A stretch of DNA of 64,000 bases from Butyrivibrio hungatei DSM 14810 (GTDB lineage Bacteria > Bacillota > Clostridia > Lachnospirales > Lachnospiraceae). Where the stretch lies: positions 62,001 to 126,000 of the forward strand of contig NZ_FRDH01000011.1 in NCBI RefSeq assembly GCF_900143205.1, read 5' to 3'. Of the stretch, positions 1 through 7,609 are shown piece after piece (within the stretch, counting starts at the first letter, position 1; every line of letters starts with the position of its first letter). A program made the translations under genes and the position numbers. The notes under the pieces are model-generated. The model saw nothing but the letters and a program-made list of their open reading frames with translations. It ran no database searches and had not been told where the DNA came from.

Positions 1-57
1 GCTCAGTATTTTGCTTATGGAGCAGAACTTCAGCGTGAAGTTGATGGATTGCTGTAA
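1..57 (+). CDS. C-terminal end of a DUF2975-like membrane protein (partial)
   Basis: The first frame from base 1 is open for 18 codons and ends in TAA at 55-57, giving a tail that contains the stretch YGAELQREVD. DUF2975 membrane proteins often end in a similar motif (G-A-E-L-x-x-E-x-D), and they are typically followed by a small HTH regulator of the type that begins at 68 here. The ribosome binding site of that next gene overlaps this stop codon, so the two are probably co-transcribed. Only 18 residues are visible, so the family call rests on the tail motif and gene order. Confidence 0.5.
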   Translation, partial: AQYFAYGAELQREVDGLL

Positions 58-67
58 GGAGGCGTCT

Positions 68-292
68 ATGGGAAGAATAGTGTTAGAACTCGATGTTATG
101 ATGGCAAGACGTCACATGTCTTTGAATGAGCTTGCTGATAAGGTCGGAATATCCAATGTAAATTTGTCCAAGATTAAGAATAATAAAGTTAATGCAGTTC
201 GCTTTGGCACACTTGCAGGAATCTGTGATGCCCTTGAATGTGAACCTGGAGACATCTTAAAATATGACCCTAATGGTGAGGCACAGGAATGA
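68..292 (+). CDS. small Cro/C1-type HTH regulator (YozG-like)
   Basis: This 74-residue protein is essentially one helix-turn-helix domain, with LNELADKVGISNVNLSKIKN as the HTH core and the ending GDILKYDP that is typical of small YozG-type regulators. I chose the ATG at 68 because AAGGAGG lies at 56-62 just before it; the frame is open further upstream without such a site. Genes like this usually sit directly after a DUF2975 membrane protein, which matches the fragment at 1-57. Its stop overlaps the next start (ATGA at 289-292), so translation of the CPBP protease is probably coupled. It is expected to bind DNA in the cytoplasm; its target is not visible here. Confidence 0.85.
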   Translation: MGRIVLELDVMMARRHMSLNELADKVGISNVNLSKIKNNKVNAVRFGTLAGICDALECEPGDILKYDPNGEAQE

Positions 293-903
293 GTTTGTTT
301 ATTAGCACATTAGTAAGTGCTGTCATTCAAGTAATCCTGTTTTCTCTTGTGCCTTTTATCTGGTGGCTTATATTCCATAGAAAAAAAGAAAGCTTCTTTT
401 CTTTCGTAGGAATAAAGAAGCCAGATAAGAGCAAGGTGAAATCGATATTTATAGCAATGATAGGAGTCCTTTTAGTCTGCGAGGGGCTTGGAATCATTGA
501 GAAATATTGCCTTAGAGGATTTGAGACAGCTGACAGTACTTTTTCGGGAATGGGAATATCTGCCATAGGTAGTGTAATTGTATACGCTTTTGTTCAGACA
601 GCTTTTTCTGAAGAGATTTTCTTTAGAGGTTTTTTGTTAAAAAGATTAAGCGCAAAGCTAGGGTTAGCAACAGGTTCAAAAATCACAGCTGTTATCTTTG
701 GGACTATGCACGTTGCTCTGGTATATGCCACAGGCAGAACTCTTGGTATAATATCTTTTGTAGCATTATTGGTTTATCCAATGGTTGTTTCACTCCTTCT
801 GACATGGGTGAATGAAAAGAAAGCTAATGGATCAATATTACCTGGATGGTTTATCCACGGAATTATAAATTTGATAGAGGGAATTGGTCAATTATCTCTA
901 TAA
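289..903 (+). CDS. CPBP family intramembrane metalloprotease
   Basis: This is a 204-residue polytopic membrane protein of the CPBP (CAAX protease and bacteriocin-processing) family. The signature motifs are visible: SEEIFFRGF (EExxxR) near residue 107, FGTMH with its histidine in the following helix, and a third motif FIHGIINL close to the C-terminus. Known members cleave prenylated proteins or peptides in the membrane, or give immunity to peptide bacteriocins; the substrate here is unknown. It overlaps the upstream HTH gene by four bases (ATGA), so the two are translationally coupled and probably work together. No terminator follows before the promoter at 936. Confidence 0.85.
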   Translation: MSLFISTLVSAVIQVILFSLVPFIWWLIFHRKKESFFSFVGIKKPDKSKVKSIFIAMIGVLLVCEGLGIIEKYCLRGFETADSTFSGMGISAIGSVIVYAFVQTAFSEEIFFRGFLLKRLSAKLGLATGSKITAVIFGTMHVALVYATGRTLGIISFVALLVYPMVVSLLLTWVNEKKANGSILPGWFIHGIINLIEGIGQLSL

Positions 904-935
904 GTGCCCTAAATTAGCGCATTTGCAACCGCCAG

Positions 936-964
936 TTGACAAATTTCAAAGCTAACTTTATAGA
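936..964 (+). promoter_or_regulatory. sigma-A promoter for the HTH/membrane protein gene
   Basis: TTGACA at 936-941 and TATAGA at 959-964 are separated by 17 bases. The gene starts at 1033, about 60 bases below the expected transcription start. Confidence 0.6.
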
Positions 965-1032
965 TAGCAACCGATATTTTTCGTAATCTGAATACATCAA
1001 AAAACAAATTTCAGATACGGAGGAAAATAAAA

Positions 1033-2025
1033 ATGATATTAGCAGACAAAATTATCAATGAGAGAAAGAAACTTGGATGGTCCCAGGAGGAACTTGCTGA
1101 TCAGCTTGATGTATCAAGACAGTCAGTTTCAAAGTGGGAAAGTGCACAGTCAACACCGGATCTTAATAAGATACTGAAGATGGCAGATCTTTTTGGTGTA
1201 AGTACTGACTACTTATTAAAGGATGAGATTGAGGTTGTTGATTCATCCGAATATAAGGAAGATGTTGCTTCTTATAACGAAGATACAAGAAAAGTTTCAT
1301 TGGAAGAGGCTACAAGGTTTTTAGAGGTTGTTAAGAGAACTGCTCCTAAGGTGGCATTTGGTGTTTCTCTTTGCATTGTTTCACCAGCGCTTCTTATGTT
1401 TCTTTTAGGATTTTCTGAGATGGGTTACATAGGTGAAAACCTTGCTGTTGCTATTGGTATAGTTGTACTTCTTGTGATGGTAGCATGCGCTGTGTTTATG
1501 TTTATCATGATAAATCAGGAGCGTAAGCCTTTTGAGTTCCTTGAAACAGTTAAGATTGATACAGCTTACGGCGTTGATGGTATGGCCAAGGAGAGAAAGG
1601 CTGAATTTGAGAGTAGACGCACCATGATGGTTGGCTTTGGCGTTATGTGCTGCATCCTTTGTAGTGTTCCACTTATCATCTCAGCTCTTTTCTCAGAGAA
1701 ATGCGGAAATGAGTCACTTGTAGTATTTATGGTTGGAGTTCTTTTGATCTTGGTTTCTACTGGCGTTAACCTTATCATAAACGGTAGTGAGTATTCTACA
1801 GCATGTGACAAGCTTCTTCAGAGCGGCGATTACACACTTGAAGGAAAGAAAGCTTCTAAGAAGATTGGTAAGATTGGTTCAATTTATTGGCCTGTAGTTG
1901 TTGCAGCATACCTTGGAGCTAGCTTTATTACAGGTATGTGGGAGTATACATGGATCATCTGGCCTGTAATGGCAGTTCTTTTTGGAGCTGTTGCCGGCAT
2001 AGTTAAGGCAAGTATGAAGGAATGA
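1033..2025 (+). CDS. XRE-family HTH regulator fused to a six-helix membrane domain
   Basis: The N-terminal 65 residues are a Cro/C1-type HTH (RKKLGWSQEELADQLDVSRQ and VSKWESAQSTPDL). About 40 polar residues follow, then roughly six hydrophobic segments in two groups separated by a charged loop, reaching the end at residue 330. Such HTH-plus-membrane proteins are common in Clostridia and are thought to read a membrane or envelope state and act on DNA; the signal is unknown here. The start has a clear AGGAGGAAA-like site (ACGGAGGAAA). It stands alone, between the promoter at 936 and the terminator at 2039, so it is probably monocistronic. Confidence 0.8.
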   Translation: MILADKIINERKKLGWSQEELADQLDVSRQSVSKWESAQSTPDLNKILKMADLFGVSTDYLLKDEIEVVDSSEYKEDVASYNEDTRKVSLEEATRFLEVVKRTAPKVAFGVSLCIVSPALLMFLLGFSEMGYIGENLAVAIGIVVLLVMVACAVFMFIMINQERKPFEFLETVKIDTAYGVDGMAKERKAEFESRRTMMVGFGVMCCILCSVPLIISALFSEKCGNESLVVFMVGVLLILVSTGVNLIINGSEYSTACDKLLQSGDYTLEGKKASKKIGKIGSIYWPVVVAAYLGASFITGMWEYTWIIWPVMAVLFGAVAGIVKASMKE

Positions 2026-2038
2026 ATATTATTGAACG

Positions 2039-2068
2039 AAAACTGCTTGAAATATCAAGCAGTTTTTT
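2039..2068 (+). terminator. intrinsic terminator after the HTH/membrane protein gene
   Basis: AAAACTGCTTGA pairs with TCAAGCAGTTTT across a four-base loop and runs into six T residues. Confidence 0.9.
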
Positions 2069-2116
2069 GTGCCTATTTTACCTGTGTAGTACGAGGTGAA
2101 ATACAATCAAATAATA

Positions 2117-2145
2117 TTGACACAATTATAATTAATGTATACTAT
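2117..2145 (+). promoter_or_regulatory. promoter of the accessory five-gene locus
   Basis: TTGACA at 2117-2122 is followed by the AT-rich block TATACTAT at 2138-2145, with TATACT (15-base spacer) or TACTAT (17-base spacer) as the -10. It lies about 50 bases before the start at 2195. Confidence 0.55.
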
Positions 2146-2194
2146 TATTATTAATTGATAACCTATACTCGCAATAGAAATGATGGAGGGGGAA

Positions 2195-2602
2195 ATGAGT
2201 GTAGAGAAAAAGGGTAAAAAGGTCGTTAATATTGCAATTTTAATCGGTATAATAGTGATTTTTTTGATTTATTTAATGTTTAGAATTCACATGGGGAATT
2301 CTGCTGAGATGCCGATTCGAGATGGGGATTTAGGATATGCAAATTATAAGCAAGAGATGGAACTAAAAAGAATGGTTGATGATGCACTTTCTGGTTATGT
2401 TTATCAGAATTGGGTGTATCCAGAGTATTACAATGATCAATTAAGCAAATTGGATATATTGGTCGTGTATGAAAAAGAAATTCCCAATGAACTAAAAGAA
2501 TCCTTGAAAACAACTATTTCAGAGAATTATTTGATAGATAATGACTCTGTTGATATAGAATATATCGGCTATGATGTTTTTAGTAGTTCGCTTAGTAAAT
2601 GA
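2195..2602 (+). CDS. small single-pass membrane protein, unknown function
   Basis: I do not recognise this 135-residue protein. After a lysine-rich start (MSVEKKGKKV) comes one hydrophobic helix at about residues 11-28 (IAILIGIIVIFLIYLMF), then about 100 mostly acidic residues predicted to lie outside the cell. I chose the ATG at 2195 over the one at 2180 because GGAGGGGG lies at 2186-2192. The gene is AT-rich. It opens an apparent operon with the lipoprotein gene 16 bases downstream, so it may belong to a surface complex with the two following exported proteins. Confidence 0.65.
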   Translation: MSVEKKGKKVVNIAILIGIIVIFLIYLMFRIHMGNSAEMPIRDGDLGYANYKQEMELKRMVDDALSGYVYQNWVYPEYYNDQLSKLDILVVYEKEIPNELKESLKTTISENYLIDNDSVDIEYIGYDVFSSSLSK

Positions 2603-2618
2603 TTTTATTAGAGGAAAT

Positions 2619-3938
2619 ATGAAAAAAAGTATATGTATAATTTTAGGAATTATTACTTTATTTTTGCTAATAACAGGCTGTTCAAAAAGTAATGTGAACA
2701 GCACAGGGAAAAAGCAGATTGTTTTGGCAATGGTATATGCAGATCAGGACACAATAAGAAAAGATACATTATTAGAAGATCAAATAGCTCTTTTTAATCA
2801 AAAGCACAATGAGTGTGAAATAGTAATAAAAAACTATTATAGATCAGATACACTTTTTGAAGATGGAGTAAATTTGATTGAGCGAGAAATTGTATCGGGA
2901 GAAGGTCCGGATATTATTGATTATCAATATGAATATAGTAAATCAGACATAATAGGGCAGTATACAGAAGATTTATACCCTTATATAGATGAAGATAGTG
3001 ATTTGAGGGATTCATTATATATGAATATATTGGATTCCTTTGCTATAGATAAGAAATTATATGTAATCCCATTGGCTTATAGCCTTAGTACATATGTAGG
3101 AAGAAAATCAGAAATTGGCAATGTTGAAAATTGGGATTTTAAAACGATGCTTGATACTTTCGACAGACTTGGGAAAAAGTATCCAATGGGTTATAACACC
3201 AAAGCTTCTATATTTGGAGAGCTTTTATATGATTCATTTGACGATTATATTGATTGGGAAAATGGTAAAAGCTTTTTTGATAGTGAAGAATTCAGGAGTA
3301 TGGCAGAGTTTGCCAATACTTTTGATTATGAGTATAACCAAAATATGAGTTCGTTTGAACTGGAGGACTGCGTAGTTCAATCCATATATATAGCTAATGT
3401 GTTTGATACTGCTATTGCAGAAGGTGAAATGCAAACGAGTGATGTAGTATATGCAGGATATCCAAGCAAAACAGGATGTGGGACACTAATTACACCTGGT
3501 TCAGATACTATGGCCATAAGTATGGCTAGCAAGAATAAGGAATATGCGTGGGAATTTATTAAGCAGCTACTTCTTCCAGACTTTCAGGAAAAACTGAATA
3601 ATCGAGTGTCTTTATCGGTAAATAGAGATGTCATTAATTCGCAATTAGATAGAGCCATGAAAGTTGAAATGGAAAATGGTAAAGATGTTGTAAAAGAAAC
3701 ATATTGTACTAGTTACGAATTTGAGCGTCTGCCTATATATTCAATAACTGAGAAGCAGCGAGATGATTTTGTTAGACTAGTAGAAAATGCGAGGATATCT
3801 TCTACTAATGATGGGAAAATATATGAAATTGTCTGCGAAGAGATGGAAGGATACTTTGCAGGCCAAAAGTCTTTAGATGAATGTATAGATAATATTGAAA
3901 ATAGGGTGTGGATTTATATCAGCGAAAAGGGAAAATAA
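2619..3938 (+). CDS. orphan extracellular solute-binding lipoprotein
   Basis: This 439-residue protein has a lipoprotein signal (MKKSICII, hydrophobic core, lipobox LITGC with the cysteine near residue 20) and the layout of a family 1 solute-binding protein: DIIDYQYEYS in the N-lobe, a hinge region, and a C-lobe segment MASKNKEYAWEFIKQLLLPD like those of sugar-binding proteins. I chose the ATG at 2619 because of AGAGGAAA just upstream; the frame is open further but lacks a signal there. No permease or ATPase gene is nearby, so a transport role is doubtful. Its stop overlaps the next start by one base (TAATG). Position next to BlaI/M56 genes suggests a sensing role, which is inference. Confidence 0.75.
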   Translation: MKKSICIILGIITLFLLITGCSKSNVNSTGKKQIVLAMVYADQDTIRKDTLLEDQIALFNQKHNECEIVIKNYYRSDTLFEDGVNLIEREIVSGEGPDIIDYQYEYSKSDIIGQYTEDLYPYIDEDSDLRDSLYMNILDSFAIDKKLYVIPLAYSLSTYVGRKSEIGNVENWDFKTMLDTFDRLGKKYPMGYNTKASIFGELLYDSFDDYIDWENGKSFFDSEEFRSMAEFANTFDYEYNQNMSSFELEDCVVQSIYIANVFDTAIAEGEMQTSDVVYAGYPSKTGCGTLITPGSDTMAISMASKNKEYAWEFIKQLLLPDFQEKLNNRVSLSVNRDVINSQLDRAMKVEMENGKDVVKETYCTSYEFERLPIYSITEKQRDDFVRLVENARISSTNDGKIYEIVCEEMEGYFAGQKSLDECIDNIENRVWIYISEKGK

Positions 3939-4852
3939 TGAATAATGGACAGAAATGTGGCATTTTGATAGGTGCGGTTCTTATTATTTTGATGTCATTG
4001 TTTGGATTAAGTATTCTTCGGAATAAAGGCAGTATTTTAGCAGAAGAAAGATATGCATACGATCGAGAAGGAACGCAAAAATCGGTTTTTGCTTCAAATG
4101 GCGAGGTGGCTTATCTTTGCTGCTGTAAAGAAGAAAAATTTTATTTGTACTATGTGGATAAGATGGGATTCAGAAAATTACCATATTTTTGCGGTGGCAA
4201 CGAAAGAATAATTCGTATGGATGTAGATGACAGTGGCCAATGTAGCTTGCTAATATATGGCTCTGAAAATGAACTTGTAGATGGTCATTTATTGAGCACT
4301 ATTACGGATGCAGATGCAAGAATAGATGTGATTGATTCATACGGAAACATTGTAAAGCGTTATGATGGGAGTTTTTTTCTTTCTAGTACCAATATACCTA
4401 GTAGTTTTATAACTCACGATTCAATGATATATGCCATGAATTGTGATGGCGAGGCAACTATCGTCAATATGGCAACTGGTAGTGTTGATAAGCTTCCTGC
4501 TGATGGAACGGTATCAGCAGTGGATGTTTTGGATAACAGAGTTGTTTTGACATACTATAGTAATGATAGTAGCTACTATCAGGAACTATCTCTAGATGGG
4601 AAAATACAGAAAAAGATTAAGTTGCCTAAGAGCAATTGTAAATATGGTATTTGCAAAATTGTAGGTGATGATGTGTATTTATACAATAAAGACGAGGGGG
4701 TATTTAAGTGTAGAAATAGCTCTAACAAAGTTCAACGAATCGAGAAGAGCCCCAAAAATGAGAAAGGTATAGGCTTTGGGGCGAATAAAATATGCATGAT
4801 AGCTGAGGAAAATGAAGAATATATATTTCGTTTTTTGACTTTGAACAGTTGA
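3938..4852 (+). CDS. membrane-anchored, possibly beta-propeller, exported protein
   Basis: The 304-residue product has an N-terminal anchor (ILIGAVLIILMSLFGLSIL, about residues 9-27) and then a long beta-rich region with short repeats typical of propeller-like proteins, for example VAYLCCCKEEKFYLYYVDKM and AISAVDVLDNRVVLTYYS-type strands. No catalytic motif is seen and I do not assign a family. The start at 3938 overlaps the stop of the lipoprotein gene (TAATG), so the two are translationally coupled. The exported part carries several cysteines. It is likely a partner of the upstream lipoprotein at the cell surface. Confidence 0.55.
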   Translation: MNNGQKCGILIGAVLIILMSLFGLSILRNKGSILAEERYAYDREGTQKSVFASNGEVAYLCCCKEEKFYLYYVDKMGFRKLPYFCGGNERIIRMDVDDSGQCSLLIYGSENELVDGHLLSTITDADARIDVIDSYGNIVKRYDGSFFLSSTNIPSSFITHDSMIYAMNCDGEATIVNMATGSVDKLPADGTVSAVDVLDNRVVLTYYSNDSSYYQELSLDGKIQKKIKLPKSNCKYGICKIVGDDVYLYNKDEGVFKCRNSSNKVQRIEKSPKNEKGIGFGANKICMIAEENEEYIFRFLTLNS

Positions 4853-4877
4853 ACATAAAAGAAAGAATCAAGAAGGG

Positions 4878-4905
4878 TTGACTGTATAGAAATGAAGTGT
4901 ATCAT
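4878..4905 (+). promoter_or_regulatory. promoter of the BlaI-like/M56 gene pair
   Basis: TTGACT at 4878-4883 and TATCAT at 4900-4905 are 16 bases apart. Three TGTA motifs lie in and just after the promoter; BlaI/MecI operators are built from TACA/TGTA half sites, so self-repression is possible. Confidence 0.5.
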
Positions 4906-4940
4906 TGTAATTAAGAATATTCGTTATTTAGGAGAACAAT

Positions 4941-5324
4941 ATGTACCTTACGCAAAGCGAGATGGAGATTATGCATGCGTTCTGGCAGGAAGATAGGTCA
5001 ATGTCGTTAAATGATTTGATATTGGCTAGCCCTGACAGATGCTGGAAGGACCGATCAGGTTTTTCGATAATAAACAGTTTGATAACTAAGGGCCTTCTAA
5101 AAGAAGATGGATATGTTCATAGCGGGAAGACAATAGCTAGAACATTTTCGCCGGTGATTAGTTATACAGATTTTATGATAGGACAGCTCAACTCTTTTGA
5201 AGGTAAGATTGAAGTGCCTCAATTAGTATCGCATCTCTTAGGCGAAGGTGATGTTGATGCAAGAGATATTAAAGAACTAGACAGGATGATTTCGGACAAG
5301 AAAAAGGAACTTAAAGATAAATGA
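4941..5324 (+). CDS. BlaI/MecI-family transcriptional repressor
   Basis: The 127-residue protein starts like BlaI/MecI repressors (LTQSEMEIMHAFWQ, the first helix of the winged-helix domain) and continues with a recognition region and wing (INSLITKGLLKEDGYVHSGK), ending with a dimerisation segment of about 45 residues. Family members repress their own operon as dimers and are released when a BlaR1-type protease is triggered. That protease gene overlaps this one (ATGA at 5321-5324). The recognition helix is unusual (SPDRCWKDRSGFSIINSL), so the operator may differ from the classical one. No beta-lactamase gene is nearby. Confidence 0.8.
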   Translation: MYLTQSEMEIMHAFWQEDRSMSLNDLILASPDRCWKDRSGFSIINSLITKGLLKEDGYVHSGKTIARTFSPVISYTDFMIGQLNSFEGKIEVPQLVSHLLGEGDVDARDIKELDRMISDKKKELKDK

Positions 5325-6430
5325 TACAATTTAGTCTTTGGTCTTTATTTAATGCAATTGCTTTAGGAACAATTTTTATAACATTATTTCATTTTGGAAT
5401 ATGTGCTAGAGAAAAGGCGATTAAAGATGCTATAACTCCGTATATTACTCTGCTATTGTTGATTGTAATCAGGGTGATACTTGCATTAGACTCGGATGCT
5501 TTTCGCGTGATTGGTTCAAAAAGGATACTTGCTACATTTAATGATTTGTTACAAATCACTTTTGGGCGTGATTTATCAGTTGGGAAGGCTCTGGCTCTTT
5601 TGTGGTTTGTTGGGGCTATAGTATCTATTTTTTTGTGGATTATTTCTGTAAAAAAGGATATTAAAAAGTCAAAATATATAAGGGAGTGTGCGAGCAAACT
5701 TCCTAGAAGGCAAGCGTATATTGCAGATAGAGCAGGGTTAAAAGCAGACAGCGTATTTCTGACTGACAAAGTTGATGAAGTAATTACATTTGGAATAAAA
5801 GAATATTCACTTTTTCTTCCTAAAACTAAATATTCTGACATAGATCTTTACAATATTTTTGTTCATGAAGCGGCACATATTAAGCATAAAGATATTAGAA
5901 ATAGAATGCTGTTACATGCTTTTTGCTGCATCTTTTGGTGGAATCCATTTTTTAGATTGTTTGAGAAAGATTACGCCGTTCTTATGGAGTATCGATGCGA
6001 CGAGAATGCAGTTAAGTCATATACTCTATCTGAAAAAATTAGTTATGTTGAAACTTTGAAAAAGATGACAATTGTGAAGCTTGATTATTGTTATAGATAT
6101 ATGGAAGCAGGATTTGCTATTGCGTCAAGAAAATCGACACTGGTATCAAGGGCGGATAGAATCTTGGATGATTCGAAAAAGGATTTAAAAAAGACTGTTG
6201 GCATAATTGTGCTGGAGCTTTGTTTGTTCTTGCTGTCATATTCTGTCATATTTCAGCCACATTATGACCCTCCTGCAATAGAGGGTGAAGTAATTGTTGA
6301 TAAAACAACTGCTTATTTGGTAAGAGAGGGAGAAGGCTGCAGAATTTATATTAATGGGGAAGACTGGGGATTTGTGCCCAAAGAAGATTTAAAAACTAAA
6401 CCATATTGTAGATTGGAGATAAGAGAGTGA
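5321..6430 (+). CDS. BlaR1-like M56 family membrane metalloprotease
   Basis: This 369-residue protein has three N-terminal membrane helices, a cytoplasmic M56 domain with the zinc motif HEAAH at residues 182-186 and the downstream acidic ligand region YRCDENAVKSY, then a fourth helix (about residues 290-308). After that helix only about 60 residues remain outside the cell, ending INGEDWGFVPKEDLK. BlaR1 and MecR1 carry a penicillin-binding domain of about 250 residues there, so beta-lactam sensing is excluded. Family knowledge predicts a signal through the membrane that activates the protease to remove the BlaI-type repressor encoded just upstream. The signal could come through the exported proteins encoded at 2195-4852; this is inference. 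Confidence 0.8.
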   Translation: MIQFSLWSLFNAIALGTIFITLFHFGICAREKAIKDAITPYITLLLLIVIRVILALDSDAFRVIGSKRILATFNDLLQITFGRDLSVGKALALLWFVGAIVSIFLWIISVKKDIKKSKYIRECASKLPRRQAYIADRAGLKADSVFLTDKVDEVITFGIKEYSLFLPKTKYSDIDLYNIFVHEAAHIKHKDIRNRMLLHAFCCIFWWNPFFRLFEKDYAVLMEYRCDENAVKSYTLSEKISYVETLKKMTIVKLDYCYRYMEAGFAIASRKSTLVSRADRILDDSKKDLKKTVGIIVLELCLFLLSYSVIFQPHYDPPAIEGEVIVDKTTAYLVREGEGCRIYINGEDWGFVPKEDLKTKPYCRLEIRE

Positions 6431-6443
6431 AGAAAGTATTTTG

Positions 6444-6477
6444 CGAAGCTATATGCGTAAGCATATAGCTTCGTTTT
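6444..6477 (+). terminator. intrinsic terminator after the M56 gene
   Basis: A perfect 13-base stem (CGAAGCTATATGC with its complement) closes on the tetraloop GTAA and is followed by TTTTC. It lies between convergent genes and may serve both. Confidence 0.8.
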
Positions 6478-6479
6478 CA

Positions 6480-7433
6480 TTATTTAGATACAGCAGGTCT
6501 TGGCTTATTGACCTGGATGATCTTTGAGGCTTCTAAGTTTCTGAGGAGTAACAGCCTTACTTTTCCCTGGTATTCTGGCTTTACCATGTAGTGGCAGTAG
6601 GTCTCGATAAGTGAGAAAAGATTTGCTGTTCTTCCTTCAATCTTAAAGTTGTTGATTCCCATTGGTATATATTTTTCCCAGATAAGCTCTGGTGAAATAT
6701 GAGTTGAATATTCCTGGATGGTGTAGATGCAGTTCTTATCACCGTATTCACAAGTCCAAGGAATGATATGCTTTCTCTTTTCGGGAGGAAGCGTTCTGTT
6801 TTCCATTATTATTTTCTGATTAAGGGCGATGTTCTTGTAGTGATCACCGCGGCGCTTGCAATCTGGAACGCATAGAGCGTTTACAAGAACTTCAAGCTTT
6901 TCTTTGTGATTGATATTCTCAATGATGTCCCACTTGTTATTCATATTGTAGTCAAGGACTACATACTTATAGTCTTTTTCGAGTTCCTCATTAAGAGCGT
7001 CCACATCACGGATCTCTTTGCAGGTTGTGGAATCAATCTTGTAGGAAGGATAGTTGGTTCTGATGAATTCTTCCAAAAGAGGTGAGAATACCAGAACTTC
7101 ATTTTTACCATTGTCACCGGCCTTCAAGCAGAAGTTACAGAAAGGGTCCCGGAGATCTTCCTCAGTAATGAGGGGATTTGTGAAAGTGAAACGAACAGGA
7201 ATGCCCTGAGAGTTAATGCTCTTTATTACATTTTCTACAAAGGCTCTGTCACATTGGTCGTTATCTATAAGCCTTCCGCCGTTCCAAAGTGAAAAAGGAA
7301 AGCAACCAAAAAAAGATGCTATTTCAACACCTTCGCGGAAGTAATGAGGATACTGTTTTAATAAGCTAAGCCAGTACATGTTAAGCGGATAATTGTAACG
7401 AAGTCCTGGCAGATGAAACTTTACTGAAGCCAT
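6480..7433 (-). CDS. divergent peptidase U32-like protein
   Basis: The product is 317 residues and not fully recognisable. Its C-terminal part, IPMGINNFKIEGRTANL, closely matches the conserved U32 motif seen in the true U32 protein of this window (GVDSCKIEGRMKTALY), with FKIEGR at about residues 263-268. Cysteine pairs such as FCNFCLKAG and CVPDCKRRGDHY resemble the cysteine regions that hold the iron-sulfur cluster of some U32 proteins. I infer a distant U32-type barrel, perhaps an RNA-modifying or radical-type enzyme; the reaction is unknown. The start is supported by GGGAGG a few bases upstream on the - strand. It is transcribed alone and convergent with the M56 gene. Confidence 0.55.
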   Translation of the reverse strand: MASVKFHLPGLRYNYPLNMYWLSLLKQYPHYFREGVEIASFFGCFPFSLWNGGRLIDNDQCDRAFVENVIKSINSQGIPVRFTFTNPLITEEDLRDPFCNFCLKAGDNGKNEVLVFSPLLEEFIRTNYPSYKIDSTTCKEIRDVDALNEELEKDYKYVVLDYNMNNKWDIIENINHKEKLEVLVNALCVPDCKRRGDHYKNIALNQKIIMENRTLPPEKRKHIIPWTCEYGDKNCIYTIQEYSTHISPELIWEKYIPMGINNFKIEGRTANLFSLIETYCHYMVKPEYQGKVRLLLLRNLEASKIIQVNKPRPAVSK

Positions 7434-7471
7434 TTGAAACCTCCCAAATACCGATAGTTCTTTACTTTTTT

Positions 7472-7501
7472 ACTATACTTTTTTTGTCAGAAATCTTCCA
7501 A
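7472..7501 (-). promoter_or_regulatory. promoter of the U32-like gene
   Basis: On the - strand TTGGAA (7501-7496) and TATAGT (7477-7472) are separated by 18 bases. Confidence 0.4.
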
Positions 7502-7546
7502 CCAAATCTTGCTAGAAGGTTTCGAACTATTGCTAAACTTTAGTAC

Positions 7547-7575
7547 TGTGAATCATTGAAATAATGTGCTATACT
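7547..7575 (+). promoter_or_regulatory. extended -10 promoter of the aminotransferase gene
   Basis: TATACT at 7570-7575 is preceded by TGC, giving an extended -10 (TGn). No good -35 is seen at the expected place (TGTGAA at 7547-7552). Confidence 0.5.
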
Positions 7576-7609
7576 GTTTGTCAAAGGTTTTTTAATCAGG
7601 AGGTTGGGT

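Noticed and set aside
952-977. CTAA-N15-CCGATAT, a sigma-D-like pattern before the HTH/membrane gene
   Set aside because: It overlaps a better sigma-A promoter (TTGACA-17-TATAGA) and the gene has no flagellar link; probably chance.
4941-6430. Beta-lactam resistance locus because of BlaI/BlaR1 likeness
   Set aside because: No beta-lactamase or PBP2a gene is present and the M56 protein lacks a penicillin-binding domain.
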